A DNA stretch of 64,000 nucleotides from CAZYSK01 sp964649415 (GCA_964649415.1 CAZYSK010000016.1:28666-92665), one strand, 5' to 3'. Positions 24,226 through 33,473 are shown, counted from the stretch's first letter. The notes: a model not told the origin generated them from the letters alone. A program made the numbers and translations.

Positions 24226-26400
24226 CTACTCAATCAGCCGCAGGAAGATACGCTCGTACAGCTCGTCGAAGATCTCATCCAACTTGTCCGACGTCGGTGC
24301 CCAGCGATGGTATCCCCCGGTCAGCTCGGCCACGTAGTTCATCAACTCACGGTCCGCCGACCAGCCCAGGCTGATCGTATACACAACGATGGCATTGTCG
24401 CGGGCCCGTCGGCCATACCACACCACGCAGTCTTTGTCGGCGTCTCCATCGGGCCAGAGGTCTTCGTCATCGCACTGGCCATCGCAGTAGGTGTGCAGGT
24501 TGGCCTCACCATCAGTCATCAGCACCATGACGTGCGCAGCCCCCGGTCGCCCATAGTGATGCCCCAGGGCATCGTCCACCGTGCTGAGCACGCTGATGCC
24601 CCTTCGCATCCCGTCAGCGATGTTCGTACTACCGCCGGCGGTTGTGCGGTCCAGCTCGTACATCACGGTGTCGGTGATCACCTCCGGCGTACAGTCATCC
24701 GATCCCAAGCGCCTCACACATTCCAGCTCGTTTCGGATCACCGCGCTATTGGAATAGGACACGTAGCCCACCTGATCGAAGCGGGGATTCAGCCGGCCCA
24801 CGAAGTGCCTGGCCGCCTCCAGCGCGTTGCGGATGGGCTGCTCGTCGTCGTAGATCGCGTCCTGTCTCTGGTCCGGGTTGCCGCCGATGTTGCAGTCGGG
24901 ACGATATTCCCCGTCGGGCGGTTCCTGCCCCCCAGGCCGCCCGGCGAAGCGCGGGTCGCACGCATGGCAGGCCCAGTCGGTGCGCCCGTTGTTCGGTGCA
25001 TAGGTCTCGGCGCTCCCCGGAGGCGAGGAATCGTAGGAGCAGTTCCTCGAATCCGTCGTGATGACGATGCGGTCCACGTCAAAACCGGCACCACCGGCCC
25101 ACAGGTTCAGCGTGTGGCTCCCCGCACCTAGCCACTCATCGCCGAGACAGCGCCAGTCCCACGAGCCCGACGAAGCGCCATCATAGCTGGCACCTGCGGG
25201 AAAGCCATCCTCTGAGCCACGTGGGGACCCGTCCGTGCCCCAGAAGATGTGATTCTGCGAAGTGCTGTGGCCGCCCTGGCCACGAATCCAGACGTAGTAT
25301 CGATCGTTTTGCGGGGCGAAGAAATCGTAGTCAGCCCGCGGAGCGGCAAAGGGGCCGCCCGCCGGTAGATCGCGTCTGCAGACGCCACCATTGACTAGAT
25401 CGTCCCACGTGCACGAAACCCCCAGCCCCGTGCCGCTAACGTAGTAGTCATAGTATGGGTGGTGCGACAGGTAGGAGCCGCGCGAGTCCCGCGCATACGC
25501 GCCTTTGCCGTTGCGCTGGATGACCCAGAACGTGTAGTAGGGCGTGTACCCCCACGTGTGGTAGTCGGAGCTGTCGGCGAAGCGCGAGTACTCCTCGGCC
25601 TCAATGACGATGTAGTATCTGTCCGTGTACGACCGATCTCGGTAGCTGCAATCATTGACGTCGTAGGATCCGTTGTAGTGATAGTACGGGCTGGTCCCGC
25701 ACGCACTCGGGTCCGAGCCACCGCTGGCGCAGTGATCGGCGGAATCCTTCGTATGAGACGACCACGGCAAGGGATAGATATTGCCGCTGGGATACGGATC
25801 TGCCGACTGCTCCCAGCAGCCATAGCACAACGTGTCGAACTCCATCGAGCCAGACTTGTCGTAGACGATCACCGTGTCGATATTGCTGATGTTCTCCGCC
25901 TCGGCCTTGGCCGCGACCGGGATCTTGAGGAAGCCAATAAACTGCATAAACCGCATCGGCACCTTCTGCTTGACCGTCACGCGGACGCGATCGGCCGTGT
26001 TCGGCAGACCGGTGTCCCGAGAGTAGGATGTACGAATTTCTATGATGGTGTCCGCGTCGTCCTCCGATGGGCCGGTGACGGTCCCCTCTACAACCGTCCG
26101 CACCTGCCCCACGAGGGTGTAGTCGTACCCATTCTCCTGCAGGTAGACCAGCGCGCGTTTGTGTGCGGCCTCTTCCAAAGGCAGCTCGGCCGCTGCTGCC
26201 AGCGCGGCAGCATCGGCCGCCCGTCCGACCCGCACGTTCTCTACGTAGGCCCAGCCCAAGTCAAAGCCCATACCGACAATGGCTAGAATACCGATGAAAG
26301 CGAACGCAACGACTACCAGGCTCTGACCCTGCTGCCGCCCACGCAGCGGCCCCCAACCAGGACGTAGCTTACGCAACTTGTGCCCTGTTCCTTTGCTCAT
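24226..26400 (-). CDS. TadG-like pilus-associated vWA protein with inserted carbohydrate-binding-like domain
   Basis: A 724-residue protein. Residues 20-60 are the TadE/TadG-type anchor (QGQSLVVVAFAFIGILAIVG). A vWA domain begins with VIVYDKSGSMEFD, the MIDAS DxSGS at about 181-185. It is then interrupted by about 390 residues and resumes with FDQVGYVSYSNSAVI, TTAGGSTNIADGMRRGI (MIDAS Thr) and VMVLMTDGEAN. The inserted segment includes about 263-449, with YYIVIEAEEYSRF at the start, YYVWIRGQGG in the middle and HTLNLWAGGAGFDVDRIVIT at the end, the layout of CBM6/35- or malectin-like beta-sandwiches. Many Cys and Tyr residues flank it. ATG 26400 has GGAGGTGA 5 bases upstream. I infer a surface adhesin on the Tad pilus. 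Confidence 0.82.
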   Translation of the reverse strand: MSKGTGHKLRKLRPGWGPLRGRQQGQSLVVVAFAFIGILAIVGMGFDLGWAYVENVRVGRAADAAALAAAAELPLEEAAHKRALVYLQENGYDYTLVGQVRTVVEGTVTGPSEDDADTIIEIRTSYSRDTGLPNTADRVRVTVKQKVPMRFMQFIGFLKIPVAAKAEAENISNIDTVIVYDKSGSMEFDTLCYGCWEQSADPYPSGNIYPLPWSSHTKDSADHCASGGSDPSACGTSPYYHYNGSYDVNDCSYRDRSYTDRYYIVIEAEEYSRFADSSDYHTWGYTPYYTFWVIQRNGKGAYARDSRGSYLSHHPYYDYYVSGTGLGVSCTWDDLVNGGVCRRDLPAGGPFAAPRADYDFFAPQNDRYYVWIRGQGGHSTSQNHIFWGTDGSPRGSEDGFPAGASYDGASSGSWDWRCLGDEWLGAGSHTLNLWAGGAGFDVDRIVITTDSRNCSYDSSPPGSAETYAPNNGRTDWACHACDPRFAGRPGGQEPPDGEYRPDCNIGGNPDQRQDAIYDDEQPIRNALEAARHFVGRLNPRFDQVGYVSYSNSAVIRNELECVRRLGSDDCTPEVITDTVMYELDRTTAGGSTNIADGMRRGISVLSTVDDALGHHYGRPGAAHVMVLMTDGEANLHTYCDGQCDDEDLWPDGDADKDCVVWYGRRARDNAIVVYTISLGWSADRELMNYVAELTGGYHRWAPTSDKLDEIFDELYERIFLRLIE

Positions 26401-26528
26401 ATCTCTCACCTCCAACCTCGCCCCCTGCGCACGTCAGACCCCACTCAAGCAATCACTCGCCCGCTACCACCGGACCGAGCGACATGCACGTGCAGCCTGC
26501 CAAATGTCGCATAGTCTGTCAGCCCTCA

Positions 26529-27236
26529 TCACTCCCCACGGTCAGTGGTCACGCGCATCTCCGTCTGGGCATACATCAGCCACGGATCGGGCAGTGGTAT
26601 GAAAGGAGCGTTCCACAATGGATGGTGCATGTAGTAGGTTTCCACAATCACGATGCGATTCTCCATCGGCTCATAATCATTGGCCTCGCGCAAGGCGTTG
26701 ATCTCCAGGGTGGAAGCCTCGTGGCGTGCGATGATCTGGGGCATCGTCATCGTGATCCTCGAGCTGTCGGCCATGACCGCCTGTACCCCTCCGCCCGCGC
26801 TCGGCACTACCCCGGTGACCCAGGTCGTATACGCCTCGACCTCGCCCTCAGCGTCCATCGGTATGTGGGTGAGGAGAATAGCCGTGTTGGGCTCCGTGCC
26901 ATGCGTGCGCAGAAACGGCACGTCCGTCTCGCCGATGCGCACGACCCCGCCGGCGCTGACCACGCGTTGGCCGACGCGCTCATCGGTGAAACGTCCCCGT
27001 GCCGCGAACCGACACCCCTCGCGATTGGCATTCACCACGACCAGGTAGTTCCTCATCGCGTAGCCCATCTCAACGACGCCCAAGAGAAGAATCAGAAGCA
27101 CCGGCAGGACGACGACCATCTCCAACAATCCTTGCCCGCGTTCCGCTGTCCGCCCTCCCTTCCGGACCGCCAGCATCTTGCTGGCATCCCCGACAGGAGG
27201 CCATCCTTGCTGCCGTTCCGTTGTCCGTTCTCTCAT
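26529..27236 (-). CDS. tadE: TadE-like minor pilin
   Basis: About 235 residues. After a hydrophilic N-terminus comes the pseudopilin signal ERGQGLLEMVVVLPVLLILL, with Gly before the hydrophobic run and Glu at +5, as needed for prepilin peptidase cleavage and assembly. The remaining part is extracellular with a strand-rich pattern. ATG 27236 is favoured because GGAGGGGG lies about 6 bases upstream. The frame extends to ATG 27302, which overlaps the upstream stop codon, so coupled initiation there is an alternative. The stretch before the signal (PPVGDASKMLAVRKGG) is partly encoded by the 24-bp palindromic element at 27164-27187, which lengthens the cytoplasmic leader. Confidence 0.85.
   Translation of the reverse strand: MRERTTERQQGWPPVGDASKMLAVRKGGRTAERGQGLLEMVVVLPVLLILLLGVVEMGYAMRNYLVVVNANREGCRFAARGRFTDERVGQRVVSAGGVVRIGETDVPFLRTHGTEPNTAILLTHIPMDAEGEVEAYTTWVTGVVPSAGGGVQAVMADSSRITMTMPQIIARHEASTLEINALREANDYEPMENRIVIVETYYMHHPLWNAPFIPLPDPWLMYAQTEMRVTTDRGE
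27164..27187 (-). repeat. 24-bp palindromic element inside the TadE CDS
   Basis: GGACCGCCAGCATCTTGCTGGCAT on the + strand. Arms GCCAGCA (27169-27175) and TGCTGGC (27179-27185) flank loop TCT. Relative to the permease copy the stem carries A-T where that copy has G-C, a compensatory pair change. It lies in the region before the pseudopilin signal and keeps the frame. Confidence 0.75.
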
Positions 27237-27298
27237 CTGATACCCCCTCCTCACACGTGTCGCCGGTGAAGCAGCCGCCCTATGCAGTGGTTTGCCCA

Positions 27299-27919
27299 TC
27301 ACGGTTCCACGAGTTCCCCACTGGTGGCGTCCACCACCACGGTGAAGGCCGTATCCGTACCTGCAATCAACCCAACAACCGTCCAGGCCGGCGAGCCCCC
27401 CGTCTCATCCGACACCCGCAACTGCATCGCCAGATCGGTGTCAGGGCGTCGCTCGACCATACTGCCCCCTCCCCGGCCCCACCACGCTCGCAGCGCCTGG
27501 TCGCTATCCACGCGCCAGTCGTCCGTCGAGAAGGTAGGGACCTCGTAGGGCGCACCGCTCTCACGCACCATGCGAGCCTCTTCGCCCGTGACCGCAACGA
27601 GCGCCAATCGTCGTACAGACGGTGAGAAGAACTGAAATACCCAATCGAACGCACCATCCCGCTGCTGTCCAACGGCCGGGCAATTGCAGGAGACGGCAGT
27701 CAAGCGCGCGTCTTCCTGCCACTGTGTAGCCACCTCAACCGCCGAGCCATACACCTTCCGGGCGGTCAAGCTACCGCCGCCCAATTCTATGACAGGAGTC
27801 GAATTGGGCTCCACAGCCAACCGGCCATAGACCAGCGCTCCCACCACGGCCAGAAGCAGCAGGCCCAGGCCCAATATGAACAACCAACGCACACCCGAAC
27901 GCTCTGCCATCGCGTTCAC
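27299..27919 (-). CDS. single-pass membrane protein of the Tad locus, function unknown
   Basis: A 206-residue protein with one N-terminal membrane helix (WLFILGLGLLLLAVVGALVY) and an extracellular part. The C-terminal 70 residues (AMQLRVSDETGGSPAWTVVG, then TAFTVVVDATSGELVEP) have the feel of a PepSY-like beta-alpha unit, where a final VDATSGEL strand is common; this is a weak inference. Residues 80-90 include CNC. Its stop overlaps the possible ATG of tadE (TGATG), and it follows the secreted PKD protein by 49 bases, so it is in the surface-subunit operon. No known Tad component matches it. Confidence 0.7.
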   Translation of the reverse strand: MNAMAERSGVRWLFILGLGLLLLAVVGALVYGRLAVEPNSTPVIELGGGSLTARKVYGSAVEVATQWQEDARLTAVSCNCPAVGQQRDGAFDWVFQFFSPSVRRLALVAVTGEEARMVRESGAPYEVPTFSTDDWRVDSDQALRAWWGRGGGSMVERRPDTDLAMQLRVSDETGGSPAWTVVGLIAGTDTAFTVVVDATSGELVEP

Positions 27920-27968
27920 CCGCTCCCTTGTGATCCATCCACAACTGGGGTCAGTCGTCCGGCGACAG

Positions 27969-29705
27969 TCATTGCCTCAAAACCACCGGCAGATAGCCAT
28001 AGAACACGCTATCGCTTGCCAAGATTGTGCGAACCGCCGGCGCACTGTTGGCGAGCGAGGTAGCCACCTCCAGCGTCACCGTGTAGTATCCCAGTACGTC
28101 CAGGGTAAGCGTACGCGCCTCGGGCGCTGAGCCGGACAAAGCGGCCGCGCTGCCCGTGGGCTTTCCGGTCAGCGACCAGTCATAGCTCATCAAGGGAAGG
28201 CCCTGCGGATCGTAGCTGCCGCTGCCATCCAGCGTGACGGTACTGCCTACCAACACGATCCCGGGGACGTCGATCTGTGCCGCGGGATTGTGGGAGAAGC
28301 CGTGATAATACACGTCCCAGGCATCTGTGCTATCCCGGCCTGGCTTACCCATGTAGACAACGTGCATACGCTGCTCGCCGCTCGTCGTCCCAACACCGAC
28401 CGCCGCAGAGCCCAGCCAGCTCGACTGGTACCCGCCCAGCACAGTGGTCGTGATCCACTCTGGCTTGCCGGTAATCGTGCCGGTGAGGGCGTAGCTGTAG
28501 TGGATCGCGTAGGACTCATCCCCCCCCTCCTCCTCACCGCCATTTTGGCTGTGGTGCACGTGCCACACGGCGGTGGGCCAGCCATCAGCGTTCAGCGACA
28601 CAGCGGGCCGGAGGTAGCGCACGTATTCCTCCCTTGGGGCGTCGTCCAGCGAATCGTAGTCCTCAGCCGCGATCCAGGCGTGGTTTGTGCCCACCTCGAA
28701 GTCCTCGCTCCAGCGCTCCAGGCTGCCATCCCAATGCCGGTACATCACGCGATACATGCTACAGGGCACTCGATACTCAGGGTCAGGGTTGTGATCCGGA
28801 TCAGAGCACTGGTCCCAGACGACGAACAGTTGCCCGGCCCCGGCTGCCACGTCCGGGTTCTCCGGCGCGTACGTGGTCAGCAGCCCAAAGAAACAATACG
28901 GCGTCTTGGGCGAATAGAGCCACCCACCTGCATCCCTCCGCTGGTAACAGATGGTGCGGCCGGTCCCCTCCACATGCTGCCACACGACCTGCACGCGATC
29001 GTCGGCCCACGCGATCGCGGGGACGTTGTTGTCACCGTCCACGGCTACGTCCTCCACCACTCCCCACGCAGAGCTGCCGGTGTCGTAGGCCCGATAGCGG
29101 ATATCGCCGTTCTTGCCGTCCGCGTCGTACTGGGCCCACACCAGATGGGGGTTCTGCCCCGCATCCAGCGCAAGGTCCACCCAGGTGATCTTATGAGCCA
29201 ACGTATCGACGGACTCCGCCGCAGTCTTTTCCTCGCACTGGCCATTTGCCAGCGAACACGTCGCATAGCGGACCTGTATCTGGGACGGATTGTCACACGT
29301 ATCGTTGAAGACCACGTATGCGATGTGCGCATCGTCACCTGAGATCGCTACGGCGGCATCGGAAGCACAGGCGGAGCTGCCGCCGACGAACACAGGGATC
29401 TTGTCCCCCAGGTTCACGCCCCCGTTCGAGGCAACCCGCAGATAGACGTGCCCTTTGTACCCAGCGGTGCCCTGATAGCCATCCGTCCAAACGGCTGCCA
29501 CCCAGTCACCATCGTCGCTGACCGCTACGTCTGGGTAGGCCGAGATAAGGGTGGCGTCCTGCGAGAGATTCGAGCCAGAGCGCAGAAAGCCCAGGAGACG
29601 CGCACGCGCCCCGGCCACCGGCACCACAGCCAGCGCCGCTATCGCCAGAGCGGCCATCAACACGATCTTCACGCTCCGCCTGCGTTTCCTCCAAATCGCC
29701 AGCAT
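27969..29705 (-). CDS. secreted repeat protein with PKD domain and LPxxLR tail
   Basis: A 578-residue exported protein. The N-terminus is basic then hydrophobic (KIVLMAALAIAALAVVPVAG), a signal peptide. Residues about 40-430 contain repeated strands such as DVAVSDDGDWVAAVWTDG, WVDLALDAGQNPHLVWAQYD and VAGAGQLFVVWDQ, the pattern of a sialidase/beta-propeller-like domain. A PKD-type domain follows (GSTVTLDGSGSYDPQGLPLM, then YTVTLEVATS). The protein ends VFYGYLPVVLRQ, resembling the end of the giant surface protein. ATG 29705 has GAGGGGG about 6 bases upstream. Its position inside the Tad surface block suggests an accessory adhesin or shell component. Confidence 0.75.
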   Translation of the reverse strand: MLAIWRKRRRSVKIVLMAALAIAALAVVPVAGARARLLGFLRSGSNLSQDATLISAYPDVAVSDDGDWVAAVWTDGYQGTAGYKGHVYLRVASNGGVNLGDKIPVFVGGSSACASDAAVAISGDDAHIAYVVFNDTCDNPSQIQVRYATCSLANGQCEEKTAAESVDTLAHKITWVDLALDAGQNPHLVWAQYDADGKNGDIRYRAYDTGSSAWGVVEDVAVDGDNNVPAIAWADDRVQVVWQHVEGTGRTICYQRRDAGGWLYSPKTPYCFFGLLTTYAPENPDVAAGAGQLFVVWDQCSDPDHNPDPEYRVPCSMYRVMYRHWDGSLERWSEDFEVGTNHAWIAAEDYDSLDDAPREEYVRYLRPAVSLNADGWPTAVWHVHHSQNGGEEEGGDESYAIHYSYALTGTITGKPEWITTTVLGGYQSSWLGSAAVGVGTTSGEQRMHVVYMGKPGRDSTDAWDVYYHGFSHNPAAQIDVPGIVLVGSTVTLDGSGSYDPQGLPLMSYDWSLTGKPTGSAAALSGSAPEARTLTLDVLGYYTVTLEVATSLANSAPAVRTILASDSVFYGYLPVVLRQ

Positions 29706-29731
29706 ATTCCCCCTCACCAATCCGTCACCGA

Positions 29732-32700
29732 TCACAGCAGGAACAGGTCCACGCCGTAGTTGCGCTCGTTAGCCCCGACCACGATCATCGTCGTCGCGAA
29801 GCGAAGCCCACCGCCGATCCAGATCTCCGAATAGACAGTATAGGTGCCCGGCGGGATGTTGTAGAAGTGATAGGTGCTGTCTTGGATCGTCACCGTATGG
29901 TAGACCTCACCACCCGGACTGTAGGCCCACACGTCCACCCCTTGCAGCTTCTGAGGGATGCCACTCACCAGGACCCGCACCCCACCGCCGATGGACGCCA
30001 TGCCAGGTTCGTCCTCAGGGACAGGCCACTCGGTGCACGCCTCGCACTCCAGGTCATCCAGGTAGAAGAAGGTACAGTCATAGTCCGTCGCATCTTGGAC
30101 ACCGTAGAAGTACACCTGCACATCCTGAGCAGCGCGCGAGTAGGGATCGACGTCGCTCGTCACCTCCTGCTCAAATTCCTCCCATACCCCTGGCGTGGCC
30201 CCGCCAGTGGCCAGGGTACTGGGCCCACCCAGGTCGGTACCGGTCCCGTCCTTCATCTGCAAGTACAGGACGTCATCCGGGTCCGTGTTGGGATTGCAGC
30301 ACCTCGAGCCACTCTCCGCCACGAGGCGCTGCCCACGCACGTGCAGGGTCGTCATCGTGTAGACCTCTTCGGGGATCTCCACCGTCTGATACAGCCAGGG
30401 ATTCAGAACCGGGCAAACCGGGTAGGAACCCAGGGCTGCGTGCAGCCGCATGGACATGGTGCCCTCGTAGAAGTAGGTTGATTGGTGCTGGAAGGCGAGT
30501 GAATCCCCCGCGTTCCACTCCGAGAAGACGCGGTCGGGGTTGCCCTCGAAGCCCCCTACTTCGAGCAACTGCTCGCACTCCCTGAGCCCCGGCGGCCGGA
30601 GGATGCCTACCTCGGTGGAGGGCTGGCAGATCACGAACTCGTCTGCCAGGCTCCGGCGAGCGCGATAGCTGTTATAGCTGGCGTGGGCGATGCCCACGTG
30701 CACACTCTCGCCCATCTCCACCGAGGCACTGGTATAGAACGTCCAATCGCTCTCCCCCGGGTCTGCATCGGTGGAGTAGTAGTAGTCGAACATATTCCCG
30801 TTGCGGACGATGCGCACCCACACAGGCAGCGAGGAGTAGCGGTAGCCGGCGGCCTGTGTCGTGCCGCCCCCGTCTTCCGCCCGGTAGGCAACCTGGAGCC
30901 TGCTGCTGGACTCCCGGACCATAAACATCACGTGGCGGCTGTCCGCATCCAGGCTGTTGCGCACCATCAGCCCCATCTTGGAGCTGTACGAGTAGTTCGG
31001 CGGATCTATGACGCGTAGCCGGGCGTCGAAGTCGCCGGAGATCGATTGGTGGAAGAAGAAGAAATTGTCGCTGCTGCTCCAGATGCTGCTACCGCTGGCG
31101 GTGATCTGCAAGTACCCGCCACTCTCCACCACGCTATCACGCACGTCGGTTGACCCTATTTGGGAACCCGTCCACTTGTCGTCAATGACGCCATCGTTGA
31201 AGTCGTCGCCGTACGGGGTACTGTCTACCGTGCAGCGCACGGTGACCGTGTACGGTCCACTGATGTTGTTTTCCTCGTCCGACTCATCGTCCACGAAGTT
31301 GGTGGTATCCACCTGCCCCCACATCTGGTGCTGACCACCGCCCAACTCGAATATCGCGTGGACCTCTTGCTCGCCGTAGGGGCCGATATTCAACAGCCAC
31401 TGCTTCTCGGTCCCCATCTGCCCCTGGAAGGGTGGCGGAGAGTCCGGATCCACGTAGTAGTCCGCGTCAAAATACGTGTCCTGCACCGGCGTAGGCGACG
31501 CATTCGACACCACCATGGTGAACATGATCGGCGTGCCGCTGGGCAACTCGTCGCCGTACTCCGGGGGCCAGGATATATCCGTGATGTGTAGATCGGGCGG
31601 GATGGCCCTGACCCGTATGTCGGCCGAATAGGCATACGGCGTGTCACCACACCCACCGCTGCCGGTGTGAGTCTCGACGCGATACTCCCCCTGGCTCCCC
31701 ACGGGGATCTCAAAGCCCACAGAGTCCTCGCCCTCGGCATCCACGTTCACCGGATACTGCACAACCGTGGAGGTCTGGGTGCCGGAGATCACGCACCACG
31801 ACAGGCGGTACGGCTCGCCCACGGCATGGTCCTTCAGGTTGATGTAGATGTACTCGAGGGGATTGACCTCGTGGGACGAGACGGTGATGTACGGGCCAGG
31901 GGCGAAGATCCACGACTTGGTCGCCGTGTCGTAGGGTTCGCCGGCATCCCACGCGTCGTCGCCATCGTAATCAAGCCAGGCACGCAGGGTCGCCGTCACC
32001 ACGTCGTTCCCATACAGGAAGACCGCGGACTGCCCATCTGCGTCGGTCAGTTGCTCCAGATAGCGGGGTTCGACCCCGGAGTAGCTGAAGCCCCCCACGT
32101 CCGTGGAGAAACTCACTCGCGCGCTCTCCACACGGCGGCTCAATTCGTCGGTCACGGTCGCGACGAACTCGTGCTCGCGGTCATCGGGCATGGTGTTCGT
32201 CGCCTCGTGCGGGTCCAGGCGGATGAGATAGGTGTGTGGCTCGCCTGTCGGCTCATCCGTCGGGGAAGGCTCGCCCGTGTTCGTGGGGATCGGGGTCTCA
32301 CCGAGATCGGGCTTCGTGTCGAAGTCCGGCGGAGGTACGTCGCCGAAACCGACCTGGACACCCTCGTTGATCATCTGCGCCTCGGCCTGCACCGGCACGT
32401 AGCTAGCTATCACGCGGTACAGCGGGTCCACGATCTGCACGTTGTGCCTGACCAGGACCCGCACCGGCAGACCTTCCAGTCCCGGGTGGTCGCGGCACTG
32501 AGGCTCTTGACCCGGATCGTTGCAATCTACCAGGAAGGACGGATAGCCCCACAGGAGGACACCGAAGAAACGGGGTTCGTCCTTGTGATCGAAGAAACCG
32601 GTCCACGTATTGCCCAGGATGGAATCATTTATACGCAGGCCTGTCGCGGCCACGCGAGCCCGCTCCTTGATGAGCAACGCGCGCCGGTCAAAGTAATGCT

Positions 32701-32998
32701 GATCGCTCTCGTTGGGCTGTCCCCAGTTGTCCACCGGGCACGCGGGGTACGGGGCCCGATCATCCGGATCGTGGCTGATGCCATCCTCGATCTGACCATC
32801 CCCATCCTGATCCAGACAGGCTCCCTGGACCGGCTGGTAGGTGACGGCAAAGCGCGCAGCCTCACGGGCGGCGTGCTGCACGGTCACATAGCCCTGCACA
32901 ACCAGTGCAGCCTCAATAATACCCAACAGAACGAGCAAGAGGACTGGAAGGATTAAAGCAAACTCGACTAAGCTCTGTCCTCTCCACCTGATTTTCAT
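29732..32998 (-). CDS. giant TadE-like pseudopilin/adhesin (1,088 residues)
   Basis: Residues 1-35 are a pseudopilin signal (RGQSLVEFALILPVLLLVLL, Glu at +5), as in TadE. Instead of the usual 150-200 residues there are about 1,050 more. An N-terminal TadE-like region precedes a Pro/Thr linker (PTNTGEPSPTDEPTGEPH). An invasin-like Ig domain follows (EFVATVTDELSRRVESARVS), then a CARDB-like domain (HITDISWPPEYGDELPSGTP), a concanavalin/DUF1349-like domain (about 620-820, from DDFNDGVIDDKW), a galactose-binding-like domain and a carboxypeptidase-regulatory-like end (YHFYNIPPGTYTVYSEIW). GAGGAGGG precedes ATG 32998. It has its own promoter (33082-33111). It is probably a pilus-linked adhesin; a membrane-tethered adhesin is the alternative. 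Confidence 0.8.
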   Translation of the reverse strand: MKIRWRGQSLVEFALILPVLLLVLLGIIEAALVVQGYVTVQHAAREAARFAVTYQPVQGACLDQDGDGQIEDGISHDPDDRAPYPACPVDNWGQPNESDQHYFDRRALLIKERARVAATGLRINDSILGNTWTGFFDHKDEPRFFGVLLWGYPSFLVDCNDPGQEPQCRDHPGLEGLPVRVLVRHNVQIVDPLYRVIASYVPVQAEAQMINEGVQVGFGDVPPPDFDTKPDLGETPIPTNTGEPSPTDEPTGEPHTYLIRLDPHEATNTMPDDREHEFVATVTDELSRRVESARVSFSTDVGGFSYSGVEPRYLEQLTDADGQSAVFLYGNDVVTATLRAWLDYDGDDAWDAGEPYDTATKSWIFAPGPYITVSSHEVNPLEYIYINLKDHAVGEPYRLSWCVISGTQTSTVVQYPVNVDAEGEDSVGFEIPVGSQGEYRVETHTGSGGCGDTPYAYSADIRVRAIPPDLHITDISWPPEYGDELPSGTPIMFTMVVSNASPTPVQDTYFDADYYVDPDSPPPFQGQMGTEKQWLLNIGPYGEQEVHAIFELGGGQHQMWGQVDTTNFVDDESDEENNISGPYTVTVRCTVDSTPYGDDFNDGVIDDKWTGSQIGSTDVRDSVVESGGYLQITASGSSIWSSSDNFFFFHQSISGDFDARLRVIDPPNYSYSSKMGLMVRNSLDADSRHVMFMVRESSSRLQVAYRAEDGGGTTQAAGYRYSSLPVWVRIVRNGNMFDYYYSTDADPGESDWTFYTSASVEMGESVHVGIAHASYNSYRARRSLADEFVICQPSTEVGILRPPGLRECEQLLEVGGFEGNPDRVFSEWNAGDSLAFQHQSTYFYEGTMSMRLHAALGSYPVCPVLNPWLYQTVEIPEEVYTMTTLHVRGQRLVAESGSRCCNPNTDPDDVLYLQMKDGTGTDLGGPSTLATGGATPGVWEEFEQEVTSDVDPYSRAAQDVQVYFYGVQDATDYDCTFFYLDDLECEACTEWPVPEDEPGMASIGGGVRVLVSGIPQKLQGVDVWAYSPGGEVYHTVTIQDSTYHFYNIPPGTYTVYSEIWIGGGLRFATTMIVVGANERNYGVDLFLL

Positions 32999-33081
32999 CG
33001 CACCCTCCTCACCTAAACGCAATTAGGCAGTTGGCAATCATGAGAGGAACAACGACGGGCAAATATGGAATAGGCTCTTTC

Positions 33082-33111
33082 ATTATACCTCAGAAACCGT
33101 GGCACCTGCAA
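33082..33111 (-). promoter_or_regulatory. promoter of the giant pseudopilin/adhesin operon
   Basis: On the - strand TTGCAG (33111-33106), 18 bases, TATAAT (33087-33082). It lies between the pilin terminator and ATG 32998, so the minor subunits are expressed independently of the major pilin. Confidence 0.72.
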
Positions 33112-33186
33112 GTATACCTTAGTACTATTCATTTCTTAAAATGGGGGGACAAGGAAGGAAATGCCCTATACTGCCCGCACAAACAA

Positions 33187-33214
33187 ACAGAGCCCCGCTC
33201 GCGCGAGGCCCTGT
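33187..33214 (-). terminator. terminator of the Flp pilin gene
   Basis: On the - strand ACAGGGCC...GGCTCTGT (stem with a G-T wobble and a GC-rich inner part around CGCGCGAG), followed by TTGTTTGTG. It lies about 43 bases after the pilin stop, so the abundant pilin transcript ends before the adhesin promoter. Confidence 0.75.
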
Positions 33215-33256
33215 TCGGCAGTGTGGTCGACTTGCACTACTGCATTGATCTCTCGA

Positions 33257-33412
33257 CTAGACGCCGCCGAGCGCGGTGACGATATTGCTGAAGATATCAC
33301 CGATCGCCGGACCAAGCAGTGCCAAAACCACGATAACGACAACGGCCACTAGAACAAGAATCAACGCATATTCAACCAAACCCTGCCCCTCTTCACGCGG
33401 CAAAAACAGCAT
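33257..33412 (-). CDS. flp: Flp-type major pilin
   Basis: A 51-residue prepilin. The leader MLFLPREEG is followed by QGLVEYALILVLVAVVVIVV: cleavage after Gly9 would leave Gln1 and put Glu at +5 and Tyr at +6, the Flp signature. The remainder, LLGPAIGDIFSNIVTALGGV, is the short tail typical of Flp pilins. ATG 33412 is chosen because AAGGGGGTGA lies 6 bases upstream; the frame stays open much further without an SD. It has its own promoter (33474-33502) and terminator. The prepilin peptidase (TadV/CpaA) is not in the window. Confidence 0.95.
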   Translation of the reverse strand: MLFLPREEGQGLVEYALILVLVAVVVIVVLALLGPAIGDIFSNIVTALGGV

Positions 33413-33473
33413 TTCGCTCACCCCCTTCCCTTGTTGAGTGTGGTAGTTCAAGGTCTCTCGACCTGTCACGTCC

